Of a stretch of 64,000 nt of DNA, positions 63,188 to 64,000 are shown in pieces (position 1 is the first letter of the stretch; every line of letters starts with the position of its first letter). The notes beneath the pieces are model-generated. The model had not been told where the DNA came from, did no database searches, and saw only the letters and a list, made by a program, of their open reading frames with translations. Location of the stretch: positions 62,001-126,000 of the forward strand of contig VLTN01000021.1 of NCBI GenBank assembly GCA_008330645.1. The letters run 5' to 3'. The translations under genes and the position numbers were made by a program. This DNA is from Cafeteria roenbergensis (lineage: Eukaryota > Sar > Bigyra > Bicosoecida > Cafeteriaceae).

Positions 63188-64000
63188 TCAGCGCTGCGCC
63201 CGTCGCGCGCGCAGCCGTCGCTGCAGCCCCGGAGTCAGCTTGGCCGGACACGCATCCTTGCACCCGCGGAGCGCGCAGCCCATCATGCCGAGCAAGAACA
63301 CCAGCTGCATCGCCAGGCCCACGCCCATGGCCCCGACCTCAAGCTGCGAGCCCAGGTCGAACGCCTCGGCAGCCTTTGCCTCCAGGTCGCTTTCGTGCAG
63401 CTCTGCAACTCCAAACTGCCAGGCTCCGGGTAAGGTGGGCGGCGCATCGGTGGAGCTGGAGATCTTTTCGCGAACCTTCACCAGGGTGCTGAAGGCCCAC
63501 GAGCCGCCCGAGTCGAGCTCCAAGTGCTGCAGCAAGTCTTCAGGCACCATCGACACGAGGACGACGTTGCCCGCGGGGTCAAACTCCCCCGACATGACTG
63601 TCCCGTTGGTGAGCGAGGCGTTGAGCCTCGCGATCATAGCCTGCACAGAGCTCGAGTTGCGAGCCAGGGTCACACGACGACACTCGAGGCACTCGACGTG
63701 GTGCCGTATGTTTCGGCCTCTCAGTGGCGCCTCGCCGTCCTCGCCCGCGGGGTCGTGGTCCGGCGACGACGGCGGCGGCGGTGGAGGGTTTCGGGCCGTG
63801 AAGAGCAACCCGTCTGCTGCTGCGTCCTCCATTGCCAGCTCGGCTTTCGCCTCCCCCTGGCGCAGCGGGGCAGTTGCGGACATGCCGTTGTCGTCGTCGT
63901 CAAAGTCGTCCCACTCGTGCTGCCTCACGCAGATGGTCGCGTCCAGCGCCCAGTCCACGATTGCGACGTTGCGCCCGCGAAGCTGCTCGGGGACGTCTGC
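63188..64000 (-). CDS. Single-pass membrane protein, 5' end outside the window
   Basis: A minus-strand frame is open from the right edge to the stop at 63188, at least 270 codons; its start lies beyond the window. Visible features are VAIVDWALDATICVRQHEWD followed by an acidic patch, a Pro run, CLECRRVTLARN, and several N-glycosylation sequons (NSS, NAS, NGT). One TM helix lies near the C-terminus (VGAMGVGLAMQLVFLLGMMG), followed by a Cys-containing and Arg-rich tail (RLRARRAQR). This suggests a type I membrane protein with a lumenal or extracellular N-terminal domain. I do not recognise a family. Confidence 0.6.
   Translation of the reverse strand, partial: ADVPEQLRGRNVAIVDWALDATICVRQHEWDDFDDDDNGMSATAPLRQGEAKAELAMEDAAADGLLFTARNPPPPPPSSPDHDPAGEDGEAPLRGRNIRHHVECLECRRVTLARNSSSVQAMIARLNASLTNGTVMSGEFDPAGNVVLVSMVPEDLLQHLELDSGGSWAFSTLVKVREKISSSTDAPPTLPGAWQFGVAELHESDLEAKAAEAFDLGSQLEVGAMGVGLAMQLVFLLGMMGCALRGCKDACPAKLTPGLQRRLRARRAQR

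Noticed and set aside
1-64000. Mobile elements, integrated viruses, tRNA or rRNA genes, CRISPR arrays
   Set aside because: I looked for transposase, reverse transcriptase, integrase or capsid-like frames, AT-rich islands, terminal repeats and tRNA-like cloverleaf arms and found none I could support.

Overview
The window is nuclear DNA of a protist with a compact, very GC-rich genome (roughly 70% G+C by eye, with G/C at most third codon positions). It holds 22 protein-coding genes, 20 of them complete. Eukaryotic markers are spliceosomal introns, NF-YB, Brix-domain RPF1, PP5, Tim22, the mitoribosomal protein mS35, a makorin-type E3 ligase, a TBC Rab-GAP and DCAF10. The large Cys-rich/LRR/multi-TM surface proteins, Ala-rich proteins and high gene density would fit a free-living flagellate such as a bicosoecid (Cafeteria-like) stramenopile. 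That assignment is inference; haptophytes and other GC-rich algae are not excluded.

Layout. 1-6724 (-): 3'-truncated giant Ala-rich protein. 7004-8638 (+): Golgi-type GXMT/DUF579 methyltransferase-like protein. 9128-14468 (-): RELCH-like LisH/HEAT protein. 14817-16161 (+): RPF1. 16546-17466 (-): basic hypothetical. 17591-23698 (+): secreted LRR/GCC2-GCC3/multi-TM protein. 24001-26753 (+): hypothetical. 27198-32915 (-): NHL/EGF-like surface protein. 33624-35726 (+): makorin-like E3. 36008-37376 (-): mS35. 37777-39789 (-): MFS transporter. 40368-44309 (+): disordered protein. 44696-46192 (-): IFT54-type CH-domain protein. 46341-47505 (+): mitochondrial 3-hydroxyisobutyrate dehydrogenase-like enzyme. 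47802-48783 (-): TIM22. 49158-52265 (-): CC2D1/Lgd-like protein with a near-identical internal duplication. 52782-54228 (+): bZIP factor. 54611-55996 (+): TBC Rab-GAP. 56431-59580 (+): DCAF10. 59875-61779 (-): PP5. 62137-62917 (+): NF-YB. 63188-64000 (-): 5'-truncated membrane protein.

Organisation. Strands alternate almost gene by gene, giving eight divergent pairs with short shared upstream regions and several tight convergent pairs. Ten genes are interrupted by 14 introns that I could place by reading-frame phase and homology. Every one begins GTGAG and ends CGCAG. Many sit close behind a very short first coding exon, which in two genes encodes a mitochondrial presequence.

Functional themes are mitochondrial biogenesis (mS35, TIM22, HIBADH), ribosome assembly (RPF1), transcription (bZIP, NF-YB), endosomal/Rab traffic (RELCH, TBC, CC2D1), ubiquitin ligation (makorin, DCAF10) and large cell-surface proteins. 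I see no tRNA or rRNA gene, no CRISPR array, no transposon and no virus-like element. Many very long ORFs in this window are antisense shadows caused by base composition.
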